A stretch of DNA of 64,000 bases from an uncultured Lachnospiraceae bacterium. GTDB taxonomy: Bacteria > Bacillota > Clostridia > Lachnospirales > Lachnospiraceae. A program made the translations under genes and the position numbers. This document shows positions 35,783-44,556 of this stretch, one piece after another; position 1 is the first letter of the stretch, and each line of letters begins with the position of its first letter. Location: positions 5,708-69,707 of the forward strand of contig URUU01000006.1 of the NCBI GenBank assembly GCA_900551235.1, written 5' to 3'. The notes beneath the pieces are model-generated. The model worked only from the letters and a program-made list of their open reading frames with translations. It was not told where the DNA came from and searched no databases.

Positions 35783-35811
35783 TTGCATCCTTTCCCTAAA
35801 ATGCGTATAAT
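35783..35811 (+). promoter_or_regulatory. Promoter of the TSCPD gene
   Basis: TTGCAT and TATAAT with a 17-base spacer, 41 bases before the start codon. Confidence 0.75.
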
Positions 35812-35852
35812 CAGAAGCAGCTACCAAAAACAATAACTCAGGAGGTTAGTCT

Positions 35853-36098
35853 ATGCAGGTATATAGAACAAGAGGTGTCTGTTCCCAGGCGATTCAGTTT
35901 GAACTGGATGGAGACACGATCAAACACGTAGATTTTATTGGCGGATGTTCCGGAAATACACAGGGTGTAGCCCGCCTTGTAGAAGGTATGAAAGTAAAAG
36001 ATGCCATTGCAAAACTGGAGGGCATCAAATGTGGTCCAAGACCAACTTCCTGCCCGGATCAGCTCGCAAAGGCATTAAAAGAAGCGATGAACGCTTAA
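35853..36098 (+). CDS. TSCPD domain protein (TIGR03905 type)
   Basis: An 81-residue stand-alone TSCPD domain protein. YRTRGVCSQAIQFELDGD, then FIGGCSGNTQGVARLVEGM and GPRPTSCPDQLAKAL, contain the family's T-S-C-P-D signature and two more cysteines, likely for zinc or iron-sulfur binding. The domain is otherwise found in the C-terminus of some class II ribonucleotide reductases. Its role as a free protein is unknown. AGGAGG lies 8 bases before the ATG. Confidence 0.9.
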   Translation: MQVYRTRGVCSQAIQFELDGDTIKHVDFIGGCSGNTQGVARLVEGMKVKDAIAKLEGIKCGPRPTSCPDQLAKALKEAMNA

Positions 36099-36146
36099 TT
36101 TTAAAGTCTCACGTGCGTTCGACTTGAATTTTGTCTGCACAGTAAA

Positions 36147-36196
36147 AAGCCCAGTTCAAAAATGCCATCGACATTTTGAACTGAGTTTTTTCTTTT
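36147..36196. terminator. Bidirectional terminator
   Basis: CAGTTCAAAAATG and CATTTTGAACTG arms around a short loop, with AAAAAG before and TTTTTT after; it serves the TSCPD gene and the convergent RNase gene. Confidence 0.85.
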
Positions 36197-37807
36197 CTAT
36201 CTGTCCCACTTGTCACAGAGGGAATTGATCTGACTGGTAAATCTTGCCAGATCTTTGTTTGCACCGCCTTCGTTATGACGGATAACGGTAAGCAGCCTCT
36301 GACCTGCAGCAAGCAGTCTCGCAAATGGTGTATTTGCCTTTGCTGCTTTGGACAATGTTTTCTCTGTTTTCACTACATGAACCGGCTGACTCTCTTTTTC
36401 ACAGACACCTGTTGCAAGATTATAGATCGTACCGCTGTAAGGCGCCGTTGCGTCAAGCTGCATCTCATTTTTCAGTCGTTCGGTAAAGAGCTGGCACACG
36501 CTGTCCTCGCCATGAATAACAAAGACTTTCTCCGGCTTTTCTTCAAAACTTCCGATCCATTTCATAAGTCCTGCATTATCCGCGTGTCCGCTGATGCCGG
36601 AAAGTCTGCATATCTCTGCCTGCACTTCTATTTCCTCTCCAAACAGGTTTACGGATTTTGCCCCTTCTAATATGATACGTCCCAGTGTACCCTTTGCCTG
36701 ATAACCTACAAACAAAATCGTACTTTCTCTTCTCCACAGATTATGTTTTAAATGATGCCGGATTCTTCCCGCCTCACACATACCGCTGGCGGAAATGATA
36801 ACTTTTGGCCGCTCATCAAAATTGATCATTCTTGAGTCGTCACTGGTCACTGACGTTTTCAGGTTTTCAAAGCCGATCGGGTTGATTCCCGCACGGACCA
36901 GTTTGCTCGCTTCCTCATCAAAATCTTCATACATATGTTTCATAAAGATGCGGGTTGCTTCGATTGCCAGCGGACTGTCCACGTAAACCTCAAAATGATC
37001 ATGTCCGTGTATCAGTTTGTCTTCTTTTATTTTGCGGATAAAATACAGCAGTTCCTGCGTACGTCCCACTGCAAAAGACGGAATGACCACATTGCCTCCC
37101 CGATCAAATGTTTTCTGGATAATCCCTGAGAGTTCTTTTACGTAATCCGGAACCTCCCCATGACTCCGGTCTCCGTAAGTAGACTCCATAACCACATAAT
37201 CTGCATCTTTGATGTACTGCGGATCACGGATCAATGGCTGATTGAGATTTCCGATATCTCCGGAAAATATGATTTTCTTCTCCACACCATCTTCTGTGAT
37301 CCATATCTCTATGGAGGAAGATCCCAGCAGATGACCCGCATCCACAAATCTTATGCATACTCCATCTGCCACATTAATTTTTTTGTCGTAATCGCAGCCG
37401 ATCAGACAGCCGATCGCACCAACTGCATCATTGATATCATACAGCGGAACTACTTCTGCTCTTCCGGCTCTCTGTCCTTTTCTGTTTTTCCACTCTGCTT
37501 CGAACATCTGAATGTGCGCACTGTCCCGCAGCATAATATCGCACAGATCCGCTGTCGCTTTTGTTGCAAAAATCTGTCCGCGGAATCCTCTCTGGTACAA
37601 AAGTGGAAGCTTTCCGGAATGATCGATATGTGCATGTGTCAGAAACACCATATCAATATCACTGGCAGCAACCGGAATCTCCTGATTTTCAAACTCATCC
37701 GGTCCCTGTTCCATTCCGCAGTCAATCAAAATATTTTTCCCACAGGCTTCCAGATACGTACAGCTTCCTGTGACCTCATGTGTTGCCCCCAAAAATGTAA
37801 TCCTCAT
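36197..37807 (-). CDS. MBL-fold beta-CASP ribonuclease/hydrolase
   Basis: A 536-residue metallo-beta-lactamase fold enzyme with a beta-CASP domain and an RNA-specificity (RMMBL) motif, related to archaeal CPSF/YSH1-like nucleases. The zinc motif is HAHIDHSG (residues about 58-65), with SGDIGN and the beta-CASP ESTYGDRSHG. Later come IISASGMCEAGRI, GYQAKGTLG and HADNAGL, and the RMMBL VFVIHGEDSVC. Such bacterial proteins are often annotated as RNA-processing exonucleases. About 100 extra C-terminal residues follow the RMMBL. Confidence 0.85.
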   Translation of the reverse strand: MRITFLGATHEVTGSCTYLEACGKNILIDCGMEQGPDEFENQEIPVAASDIDMVFLTHAHIDHSGKLPLLYQRGFRGQIFATKATADLCDIMLRDSAHIQMFEAEWKNRKGQRAGRAEVVPLYDINDAVGAIGCLIGCDYDKKINVADGVCIRFVDAGHLLGSSSIEIWITEDGVEKKIIFSGDIGNLNQPLIRDPQYIKDADYVVMESTYGDRSHGEVPDYVKELSGIIQKTFDRGGNVVIPSFAVGRTQELLYFIRKIKEDKLIHGHDHFEVYVDSPLAIEATRIFMKHMYEDFDEEASKLVRAGINPIGFENLKTSVTSDDSRMINFDERPKVIISASGMCEAGRIRHHLKHNLWRRESTILFVGYQAKGTLGRIILEGAKSVNLFGEEIEVQAEICRLSGISGHADNAGLMKWIGSFEEKPEKVFVIHGEDSVCQLFTERLKNEMQLDATAPYSGTIYNLATGVCEKESQPVHVVKTEKTLSKAAKANTPFARLLAAGQRLLTVIRHNEGGANKDLARFTSQINSLCDKWDR

Positions 37808-37896
37808 AAAAACACCTTCTCCCTGTTTTATGTTTCCCCCCTGGCATCATTTTATCATATATTTTGATTTTTTAGTACCAGAAGAATCCACTTCTT

Positions 37897-38841
37897 TTAT
37901 TTATTTTTCTGCATTTTAGATATAAAAAATCCAGACCCGCAAACACCACATTTTTCTCCGGTCAAATATACGCGATTGCGTCCTGACTGTGAAAGAATTT
38001 CTGTGATAAATTCTCCTGTATTTGCACATCCGAATGGTAGTATATAATAATGATTTAACTCTTTGCGTGATTCCCCAATCCACGCGCCGAAAACTGCATC
38101 TGTTTTTTTCACATCCCCTGTCATAGAAATGTAGCGGATCTGATCTCTTACTTCAAAGAAATCCGATTTTATTGCTTCTGAATATTTTGTAACCGATATA
38201 TTGCCAAGAAGCATCGCACCGACTGTATAGCCTTTTCCCGTACTTTGATTATGTCCTTTACAGACATCAAAATCATTATACAGCCCACATTTGGCACAAC
38301 ACACAAGATTTTCCATATCGATTCCCGGACTGCAGCACATCGTCTGATCAAATGACCGGACACTCATCAGGCAATCCGTTGTTTTCCAGTTAATTTTCGT
38401 CTCTCCGGCAAACATTACAAGGAAACTTCTCTCATCCGTTCCATAGCAATGTATCCTGAACTGCCAGAAATCCTTTTCATCATACAGCGAACTTCCCGGC
38501 TTCATTTCCACCACACGTTTTACTCCGGCTTTTTGAAGCTCCTTCACTGTTTTTTCCTGATTTCCCGGAAGAACAACCTGTTCCACACGATTCTTTTTGA
38601 CAAATTCCATAAGTTGCGCGATGGTCGCCCTGCTTCCATCTCCCACTGCCAGCATCCTGACTTCTCCCTGATATCCGGAAAATCCCTTCCCGAACTCTGT
38701 TTCCGAAGAAGCCTCTTCTTTGCCGCTGCAAAGATAGCAGGCTACCCAGCTTTCTTTTGTCTCTGAATCTGCAATTCCAATAGAATACATCACTCCTTGT
38801 GAAACATTTTGAAACATGTTTTTAAAATATTTCGTCCGCAT
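37897..38841 (-). CDS. Cysteine-rich hypothetical protein
   Basis: About 314 residues, not recognised. The C-terminal half has clustered cysteines (LVCCAKCGLYNDFDVCKGHN and EKCGVCGSGF), possibly for a metal. The centre has a short fold-like segment (YGTDERSFLVMFAGETKINW) that recalls degenerate MBL-fold relatives, which I cannot confirm. The ATG of MRTKYFKNMFQN has GGGGAGAG upstream; the longer frame would need a TTG start. It follows the beta-CASP gene's upstream side on the same strand, but the 90-base gap contains no obvious promoter. Confidence 0.55.
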   Translation of the reverse strand: MRTKYFKNMFQNVSQGVMYSIGIADSETKESWVACYLCSGKEEASSETEFGKGFSGYQGEVRMLAVGDGSRATIAQLMEFVKKNRVEQVVLPGNQEKTVKELQKAGVKRVVEMKPGSSLYDEKDFWQFRIHCYGTDERSFLVMFAGETKINWKTTDCLMSVRSFDQTMCCSPGIDMENLVCCAKCGLYNDFDVCKGHNQSTGKGYTVGAMLLGNISVTKYSEAIKSDFFEVRDQIRYISMTGDVKKTDAVFGAWIGESRKELNHYYILPFGCANTGEFITEILSQSGRNRVYLTGEKCGVCGSGFFISKMQKNK

Positions 38842-39245
38842 ACGCTCTCTCCCCTTGCCTTGCAATTCAAAAGCATGATGCAACCATACTTCCTTTGCAG
38901 AACAAGCCCGGCATAACTGCAAAGGAGGAAATTCCCGCGCATGGTATGCATAGTTTTTGTTTTGGCATATTTATAATTCTTTCGTTATATTTTGAATAGT
39001 TTCTTATTATCTCTGCCTGTTTCCGACAGAAAACCGACCGCTGTGAAAGGTAATGTAATATGTGATCAATCATGAAAAACAGTCACAACATGCCGGCCTG
39101 GCTTGTTTTTAATATTCCGCAGCGTGAAACTAAAATCCTCTACGCTGCTCTTCGTGGATACAAACTACTTCGCACGCTAATACATTTAATGAACTCACAC
39201 ACTTTACTTAAATTCGTTTATACATATTTCCCACGCTGTAGATTG
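38842..39245. other. 404-base region with no recognised gene
   Basis: AT-rich, with short open frames only and no ribosome binding site worth noting. A loose GCAGCG/CGCTGC pair is near 39120-39150, without a T-run. It presumably holds the promoter of the cysteine-rich gene and the 3' end of the DUF6147 gene's transcript. I see no RNA gene in it. Confidence 0.5.
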
Positions 39246-39755
39246 TTAACCGATGTAGAGACTGCGACCAATTGCCGTACCTCTTTCAGTTCTTCCGTTC
39301 TTTGTTGCACTGTGGTACGAAACCACCCGGTAATAATACCCTTTCTTGACACGGATGGTATCACTTACTGTAGCTACGCTTACATTTTTTGCCGTTTTGC
39401 TTCTGGCTGTCACATACTGCCAGGTCGAACCCTCCAGCCTCTGCAGGTTTACCTCCACTTCAACAGAATCACACTTTACATAACAATTCGTAGTAGCACT
39501 AACATGCGCTGATGTTGAGCTTTTTTTCGAAATTGCCGCATTGCCCATCGCATAGTAATCACCAATCGGTGCCACTTCAGAAGTTGGATCATCAAAATTC
39601 CATTTGAACAGTTCTGTCACTTCCGTACTGTCATCATTGCTAACAACAGAGCTGTTAATCACCGGAGCATTTGCCGGCTGTGCTGCATATGCACCCAATG
39701 GCATCACCAGCATACAGGCAGATACTGCCAGCATGGTCTTTAATGTTTTCCTCAT
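39246..39755 (-). CDS. DUF6147-like secreted protein
   Basis: A 169-residue secreted protein with a classic signal peptide (MRKTLKTMLAVSACMLVMP, cleaved near AYAAQ). The mature part is a small beta-rich domain with family-like segments: AISKKSSTSAHVSATTNCY, VEVEVNLQRL and GYYYRVVSYHSAT. It matches the DUF6147 family seen in Lachnospiraceae; the function is unknown, but the form suggests an exported surface or matrix protein. AGGAGG lies upstream of the ATG. Confidence 0.75.
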   Translation of the reverse strand: MRKTLKTMLAVSACMLVMPLGAYAAQPANAPVINSSVVSNDDSTEVTELFKWNFDDPTSEVAPIGDYYAMGNAAISKKSSTSAHVSATTNCYVKCDSVEVEVNLQRLEGSTWQYVTARSKTAKNVSVATVSDTIRVKKGYYYRVVSYHSATKNGRTERGTAIGRSLYIG

Positions 39756-39829
39756 ATCTTTTCTCCTCCTTTGTCTTCATTTTTTACATTACACTATAAT
39801 AAACGTTTCAGAAAGAAAAAAGTGACGCG

Positions 39830-40750
39830 TTAAAACATAATTTTTTCAATTATTTGATCAAATTCCTCTTTTTCCATCTTTCCCATCAGCAAATAGTAGG
39901 TATCATTGTAGTTAAATTCCGCTTTATAATAATTTTCATCTTTATTTCCTTTCAGATTTTGCACCGGAATATTAAGTCCCAGATACCGGTCAAACACCCT
40001 ATATGCTTTTAATACTTCTCCGTCTACATCCAACATTTCCTGTTCACTTGCAGACTCTTTACTCATATAAATGAAAAACTGATATCCATTTTCACTGCTA
40101 TAAATGGTCTCTGCATTTCGCACTTCTTCATTTATTATACTTTCCTCATATACCCATGTTGAAGGTCTATATATAAAACTAGGTACATCTATCCCAGTCT
40201 CCTCTTTTATCTTCTGCCTGTCATTTTCTTCTCTTCCCTGCAAAGCCTTATCATCAGTTTTGTCAATAAATACTCGTTGTCCTCCACTCGTAAATCTTCC
40301 CAATATGTTTATCACATACTCCCGATTTGCTTTTACTCCAAAACCTGCCATCAGCATCCCGACAACTACCACAATCCCTGCCGTACGACGCATAATGACT
40401 TTTCGTTTCTTTTTCCATCTCTGCTCAATCTTTGCCAGCCTTCGTCCCCTCTTCAGTGCTAACTGATCCTCTTCCGGCAACAGGTCATAGATTTCTTTCT
40501 TGGTTTCTTTCTGATAGTCCTCGTCGTCCCATTTCCCTTCTTTCTGAAGCTGCCCTATGATCTTCCCCAGTAATTCCGGTGCATCTTCTTTCACATCATC
40601 CAGTTTTTCATCACTTTCCAGTTCTCTTGCGATTCTATTTCCCTCTTTTATAAAATCACTCCGAAAGCGAACAGCAAATTCCGATTCTTGCCGTTTTTCC
40701 CGATCCTGGCAGGAATTGATATTTGTGATTTTCCCCTTACTCTTTTTCAT
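39830..40750 (-). CDS. DUF4367 membrane protein, anti-sigma-like
   Basis: About 306 residues. The N-terminal 140 residues are cytoplasmic and highly charged with a helical, basic run, then one membrane helix (about 125-145, GIVVVVGMLMAGFGVKA). The extracytoplasmic C-terminal part contains a DUF4367-like domain (TIYSSENGYQFFIYMSKESAS). This domain order is common in anti-sigma-type membrane proteins. The start is the ATG of MKKSKGKITN (GAGAGG upstream). A sigma factor gene lies about 1.2 kb away across murG, in the same orientation. Confidence 0.7.
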   Translation of the reverse strand: MKKSKGKITNINSCQDREKRQESEFAVRFRSDFIKEGNRIARELESDEKLDDVKEDAPELLGKIIGQLQKEGKWDDEDYQKETKKEIYDLLPEEDQLALKRGRRLAKIEQRWKKKRKVIMRRTAGIVVVVGMLMAGFGVKANREYVINILGRFTSGGQRVFIDKTDDKALQGREENDRQKIKEETGIDVPSFIYRPSTWVYEESIINEEVRNAETIYSSENGYQFFIYMSKESASEQEMLDVDGEVLKAYRVFDRYLGLNIPVQNLKGNKDENYYKAEFNYNDTYYLLMGKMEKEEFDQIIEKIMF

Positions 40751-40765
40751 AATTCCTCTCGTCCC

Positions 40766-40794
40766 TTCTTGACTTTTTCTAATAACCGTATAAT
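40766..40794 (+). promoter_or_regulatory. Promoter of murG
   Basis: TTCTTG and TATAAT with a 17-base spacer; the -35 is imperfect. An overlapping TTGACT at 14 bases is too close to be a functional -35. Confidence 0.5.
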
Positions 40795-40824
40795 ATGATA
40801 GATGTATTAACTTTAGTATGTTCC

Positions 40825-40857
40825 CTTTAAAACAGAGCATTCTTATCTGCTTTAAAG
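40825..40857. repeat. Inverted repeat in the murG leader
   Basis: CTTTAAAACAGA and TCTGCTTTAAAG, 12-base arms with one gap. It is a possible operator or leader hairpin in the divergent region between the DUF4367 gene and murG. Confidence 0.45.
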
Positions 40858-40890
40858 GCAAAATACCAAAACAAAACAGGGAGGACAACC

Positions 40891-41964
40891 ATGAAACGCA
40901 TTATTTTAACTGGCGGCGGTACTGCCGGTCATGTCACACCGAATATCGCACTGCTTCCAAAGCTGCGAGAACTGGATTACGATATTCATTATATAGGTTC
41001 CTATGAAGGAATTGAAAAGAAACTCATCGAAGATGCCAATGTACCTTATTATGGAATTGCATCCGGAAAGCTGCGTCGTTATTTTGATCCAAAAAACTTT
41101 TCCGACCCGTTTCGTGTACTGCAAGGCTATGGTCAGGCACGCAAACTTCTCAAAAAACTGAAACCGGACGTTATTTTTTCAAAAGGCGGATTTGTAGCGG
41201 TTCCGGTTGTATTGGCCGCAAAACACCTGCATATCCCGGTTATTATCCATGAATCCGATATGACTCCCGGACTTGCAAACAAGATTTCTCTTCCGGCCGC
41301 AACCAGGGTATGCTGCAACTTTCCGGAAACTATGCGCTTTGTTCCAGAAGGCAAAGCCGTACTGACCGGCTCTCCTATCCGTGAAGAGCTGCTGCACGGA
41401 AACAAGCTGGCTGCTTTAAGTCTCTGTGGGTTTACAGCAAACAAACCTGTCATTCTTGTAATTGGAGGAAGCCAGGGTTCTGTCGTTGTTAATGACGCTA
41501 TTCGTGGTATCCTGCCGGAACTTTTAAAAACCTATCAGGTCATTCACCTCTGTGGTAAAGGAAAATTAGATTCAACAAAAACAGATATGGAAGGCTACAT
41601 CCAATTTGAATATGTAAAAAAAGAACTTGCTGATTTATTTGCTCTTGCAGATATTTGTATCTCCAGAGCCGGTGCAAATGCCATCTGCGAACTACTGGCT
41701 CTCAGAAAACCTAATCTTCTGATTCCTCTTTCTGCAAATGCCAGCCGCGGTGACCAGATTCTCAACGCAGAATCTTTTGAAAACCAGGGTTTCAGTGAAG
41801 TTCTTACGGAAGAAAATCTGGCACCGACTATTATGCTGCCAATCATAAACAAACTGTACGAAAAACGTGCCGACTATGTTGCAGCTATGGAAAAAAGTGG
41901 TCAGAGCGATGCCATTTCAAAGATTATCTCTCTGATCGAAGATGTGACTTCTCAAAAACATTAA
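40891..41964 (+). CDS. murG: UDP-N-acetylglucosamine transferase MurG
   Basis: Adds GlcNAc to lipid I to make lipid II on the inner face of the membrane, in peptidoglycan synthesis. 357 residues. TGGGTAGHVTPNIALLPKL (N-terminal glycine-rich loop), YGIASGKLRRYF, FSKGGFVAVPVVLAA and the C-terminal donor site SRAGANAICELLALRKP and ANASRGDQ match MurG. It stands alone here, away from the division and cell-wall cluster where murG usually sits. Its stop shares the TTAA sequence with the convergent sigma factor's stop. The ribosome binding site is AGGGAGG. Confidence 0.92.
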   Translation: MKRIILTGGGTAGHVTPNIALLPKLRELDYDIHYIGSYEGIEKKLIEDANVPYYGIASGKLRRYFDPKNFSDPFRVLQGYGQARKLLKKLKPDVIFSKGGFVAVPVVLAAKHLHIPVIIHESDMTPGLANKISLPAATRVCCNFPETMRFVPEGKAVLTGSPIREELLHGNKLAALSLCGFTANKPVILVIGGSQGSVVVNDAIRGILPELLKTYQVIHLCGKGKLDSTKTDMEGYIQFEYVKKELADLFALADICISRAGANAICELLALRKPNLLIPLSANASRGDQILNAESFENQGFSEVLTEENLAPTIMLPIINKLYEKRADYVAAMEKSGQSDAISKIISLIEDVTSQKH

Positions 41965-42482
41965 AGTTCCCGATACTCTTCCCCATATTTTTTGCGAAGA
42001 TGCCTTCTGGCTCTATATAATTTTGCCCGAAGCACTTCAACCGTCAGGTTGAGGTGCTTTGCGGCTTCTTCGTAACTCATCTGTAAAATACAAATATCCA
42101 TGATCACATCATACCATTCTCGATGCTCTGCATACAATTCCTCTAAAATACGTTCTGTGAAACTGATATGAGATAATTTGCTGACAACGCATTCTGCGTT
42201 ATCCTCATATATCAGCATCACTTCTTCCATTGGCTCAGAACTATATACGCTTTTTCTTATATTCTGCTTTCGATAATAATCGTATGTCATGTTCTTCGCA
42301 GTCAATAACAACCACGGTTTTATCAAATCATCATCAATCATGTTCATACGTTCAAAATAATATAAGAACACTTGCTGACATACCTCTTCTGCCAACATCT
42401 CATTACCGGTTCGACTAATCACCATTTTTCGCACAAGTTTGTTGTATTTATGAAAGACTTTTATGAATTTTTGTTCGTTCAT
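41961..42482 (-). CDS. Sigma-70 family sigma factor (ECF-like)
   Basis: About 173 residues. The region 2 segment GNEMLAEEVCQQVFLYYF and region 4 ILQMSYEEAAKHLNLTVEVLRAKLYRARRHLRKK are clear. The start ATG of MNEQKFIKVF has GGAGAAGAG upstream. The likely membrane partner, a DUF4367 protein, lies on the other side of murG in the same orientation, so murG appears inserted between them in the opposite direction. It may control envelope genes, but its targets are unknown. Confidence 0.85.
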   Translation of the reverse strand: MNEQKFIKVFHKYNKLVRKMVISRTGNEMLAEEVCQQVFLYYFERMNMIDDDLIKPWLLLTAKNMTYDYYRKQNIRKSVYSSEPMEEVMLIYEDNAECVVSKLSHISFTERILEELYAEHREWYDVIMDICILQMSYEEAAKHLNLTVEVLRAKLYRARRHLRKKYGEEYREL

Positions 42483-42512
42483 GTTACTCTTCTCCCTGTC
42501 GACAGCCGGCAC

Positions 42513-42926
42513 TTATGCTTGCTTCCATTTTTGCAGAATTTCTTCTCTTGCTTCGTCTGTAAGTGTTCCTGGTTTCCATGAAACTCCTGCTCCGTCTTTG
42601 TCATAACGTGGGATCAGATGGATGTGAAAATGAAATACTGTCTGTCCGGCAGTTGTTCCATTATTCTGTACAATATTAAAACCATCACAATCAAAAACTT
42701 TTTTCATCTTTGTTGCCATCTTCTGTGCAAGTACAAAGGCTTTCGCTTCGATATCTTCCGGGATTTCAAAAAGATTGGCGAAATGATTCTTCGGCAGAAT
42801 CAACGCATGTCCCTTTGTTGCCGGTCCCAAATCCAGAATTACACAAAAATCTTCGTCCTCATACAGCGTAGCTGATGGTATTTCACCATTTGCAATTTTA
42901 CAAAAAATACAGTTACCATCTCTCAT
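42513..42926 (-). CDS. HIT family protein
   Basis: A 137-residue nucleotide hydrolase or transferase of the histidine triad family. The N-terminal zinc pair is CIFCKI and the triad is HFHIHLIPR. PATKGHALILPKNHF is the family's conserved turn. It typically hydrolyses adenosine-5'-phosphoramidates or binds AMP. It begins upstream of the sigma factor gene on the same strand with a 30-base gap and may be co-transcribed. Confidence 0.93.
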   Translation of the reverse strand: MRDGNCIFCKIANGEIPSATLYEDEDFCVILDLGPATKGHALILPKNHFANLFEIPEDIEAKAFVLAQKMATKMKKVFDCDGFNIVQNNGTTAGQTVFHFHIHLIPRYDKDGAGVSWKPGTLTDEAREEILQKWKQA

Positions 42927-43110
42927 AAGTCATTTCCCCTTCCTTTTGGTTATCATCGATAAAGCAATATTTCCCTTGTTTATGCTCTGTTTTTTGTCTG
43001 CTTTATCTGTATCTTATATGTTAATGCTTTTCTTTTTCAATTTCAATACACTTTCGCAATTTTTCGTATTTTTTGTCTATTTTCAACAAAAACTAATTAT
43101 TTATGCATAT

Positions 43111-43129
43111 TTTGTCGAATTTTGTCGAA
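43111..43129 (+). promoter_or_regulatory. Two tandem Spo0A-like boxes
   Basis: TTTGTCGAA twice, starting at 43111 and 43121, spaced 10 bases so both lie on one face of the DNA. This is the exact consensus of the Spo0A binding box known from Bacillus. It lies 9 bases upstream of the -35 of the orphan kinase gene. Confidence 0.75.
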
Positions 43130-43138
43130 GATATATGT

Positions 43139-43167
43139 TTGCCTTTTCTCTTTTTCAATGCTACACT
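43139..43167 (+). promoter_or_regulatory. Promoter of the orphan kinase gene
   Basis: TTGCCT and TACACT with a 17-base spacer, 33 bases before the start codon. Confidence 0.6.
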
Positions 43168-43200
43168 GTTTCCAGTATTTGGAAATCTGGAGGCAAAATT

Positions 43201-43893
43201 ATGACAGAGTTTTCTTCTCTTGAACAACAATTAAATGACTGCCGGTTTGCTCTTTCAAAAGTTTCACACGAAATACGTAATCCGGTTACACTGATAAACA
43301 GCTATCTTCAGCTACTGGAAAAATCACATCCGGCACTGAAACAGGACAGTCTGTGGTCTAATCTTACCGAAGAAATGTCCTTTCTTCGTCATCTTTTAGA
43401 TGATCTTTCCTGCTATAACAACTCCTGCCGCTGTCAGTTTTCCAGTACAGAAATGACTCCATGGCTTTTAAAATTATCAGAATCTGCCTGTCTGATTTTT
43501 CCGGATACTCCGGTTTCCTGCCATGTTTCTATCCCTGAAAATCTCCCGTGTCTGAAAATTGACACTTTAAAGCTCAATCAGGCATTGATCAATCTGCTGC
43601 GCAATGCTTTTGAGTCAGCTCTGCACGAAATTACTTTTTCTGCTGTCCAAAAAGACCGGGAGCTGCAGATTGACATCATAAATGATGGCCCTCCTGTTGA
43701 TTTTTCTCAGTTAAATGAACTGTTTAAACCCTTTGTTACCACAAAAGAAAATGGCACAGGTCTCGGATTGCCGATTGCAAAGGGAATCATAGAAGCTCAT
43801 GGCGGTACACTCGCTTTTCTTTCCCCCTCAGAAGATGAACGTTCTAATCGTAAGTCAGATACTCATCTTCAGATTGTTTTACCCCTATGCTGA
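43201..43893 (+). CDS. Orphan cytoplasmic histidine kinase
   Basis: A 230-residue kinase without membrane segments or a partner regulator beside it. HisKA has the His in LSKVSHEIRNPVTLINSYL. HATPase_c has the N box LINLLRNAFESA, IINDGPPV, and GTGLGLPIAKGIIEAHGG. The phosphoacceptor motif HEIRNP is of the type seen in sporulation kinases. With GGAGG 8 bases upstream of the ATG and two Spo0A-like boxes in its promoter, it is a good candidate for a kinase that feeds phosphate into, or is induced by, Spo0A. Its 3' end overlaps the convergent rhomboid gene by 50 bases. Confidence 0.85.
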   Translation: MTEFSSLEQQLNDCRFALSKVSHEIRNPVTLINSYLQLLEKSHPALKQDSLWSNLTEEMSFLRHLLDDLSCYNNSCRCQFSSTEMTPWLLKLSESACLIFPDTPVSCHVSIPENLPCLKIDTLKLNQALINLLRNAFESALHEITFSAVQKDRELQIDIINDGPPVDFSQLNELFKPFVTTKENGTGLGLPIAKGIIEAHGGTLAFLSPSEDERSNRKSDTHLQIVLPLC

Positions 43894-44473
43894 GAATCAT
43901 GCATAACAGAAAACCAAAAACCAGTCCACCTATATGTGCTGCATTGTCAACACCGATGCTGGTATAACCCTGGAAAACAGACAGCACGATCATAAGCACA
44001 AACTTTCTTCCGGAAATATCATCTAATCTTCCTTTGTTTTTTATGATCAGCCATAAAATTGCACCGATCACAGCGAAGATTGCACCCGACGCACCTGCTG
44101 AAACCGGGTAGTCTGTTCTTTTTAAATCCATATATACCGACAAACAGTTGCCGGCGATTCCACCACCAAAGTAAATCAGAATATACCTCAGCTTTCCGAG
44201 TTTCTTTTCCAGAACATCTCCCATAAAAATCAGAACCAACATATTATTAAACAGATGCTCCAGTCCAAAGTGAAGAAACATACTGGTAATCAGAAGATAG
44301 TACTTTCCTTCCTGCACAATATACGGTGTATAACTTGCCCCATGTCTTACCATAAAATCTGCATTTTCCGTATCTCCCATAAAACTTAAAATCAGAAACA
44401 CTGCAATATTTATGATAACAATCGTAAGATTTACCACAGAGCGTGATTTTAAAAAATCTTTTATTTCATCCAT
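43844..44473 (-). CDS. Rhomboid family intramembrane serine protease
   Basis: A 209-residue polytopic membrane protease with six or so helices. The catalytic Ser is in SAGASGAIFAVIGAI, the His in NAAHIGGLVFGFLL, and HFGLEHLFNNMLVL is the conserved helix-2 motif. Substrates are single-pass membrane proteins, here unknown. Its last 50 bases overlap the convergent kinase gene. It lies just downstream of the FHA gene of the Tad operon, with an 83-base gap, so co-transcription is possible. Confidence 0.9.
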   Translation of the reverse strand: MDEIKDFLKSRSVVNLTIVIINIAVFLILSFMGDTENADFMVRHGASYTPYIVQEGKYYLLITSMFLHFGLEHLFNNMLVLIFMGDVLEKKLGKLRYILIYFGGGIAGNCLSVYMDLKRTDYPVSAGASGAIFAVIGAILWLIIKNKGRLDDISGRKFVLMIVLSVFQGYTSIGVDNAAHIGGLVFGFLLCMILSIGVKQSEDEYLTYD

Positions 44474-44556
44474 GCTGCATCCTCCTGTTGTATTTACTTG
44501 CTGTTTACTTTTCCTGCAAGTATACTACAGGAAGACTTTTGCCCGCAACCGGATAT

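Noticed and set aside
40825..40857. Inverted repeat as a terminator upstream of murG
   Set aside because: No T-run follows on either strand, so it is kept only as a possible operator or leader hairpin.
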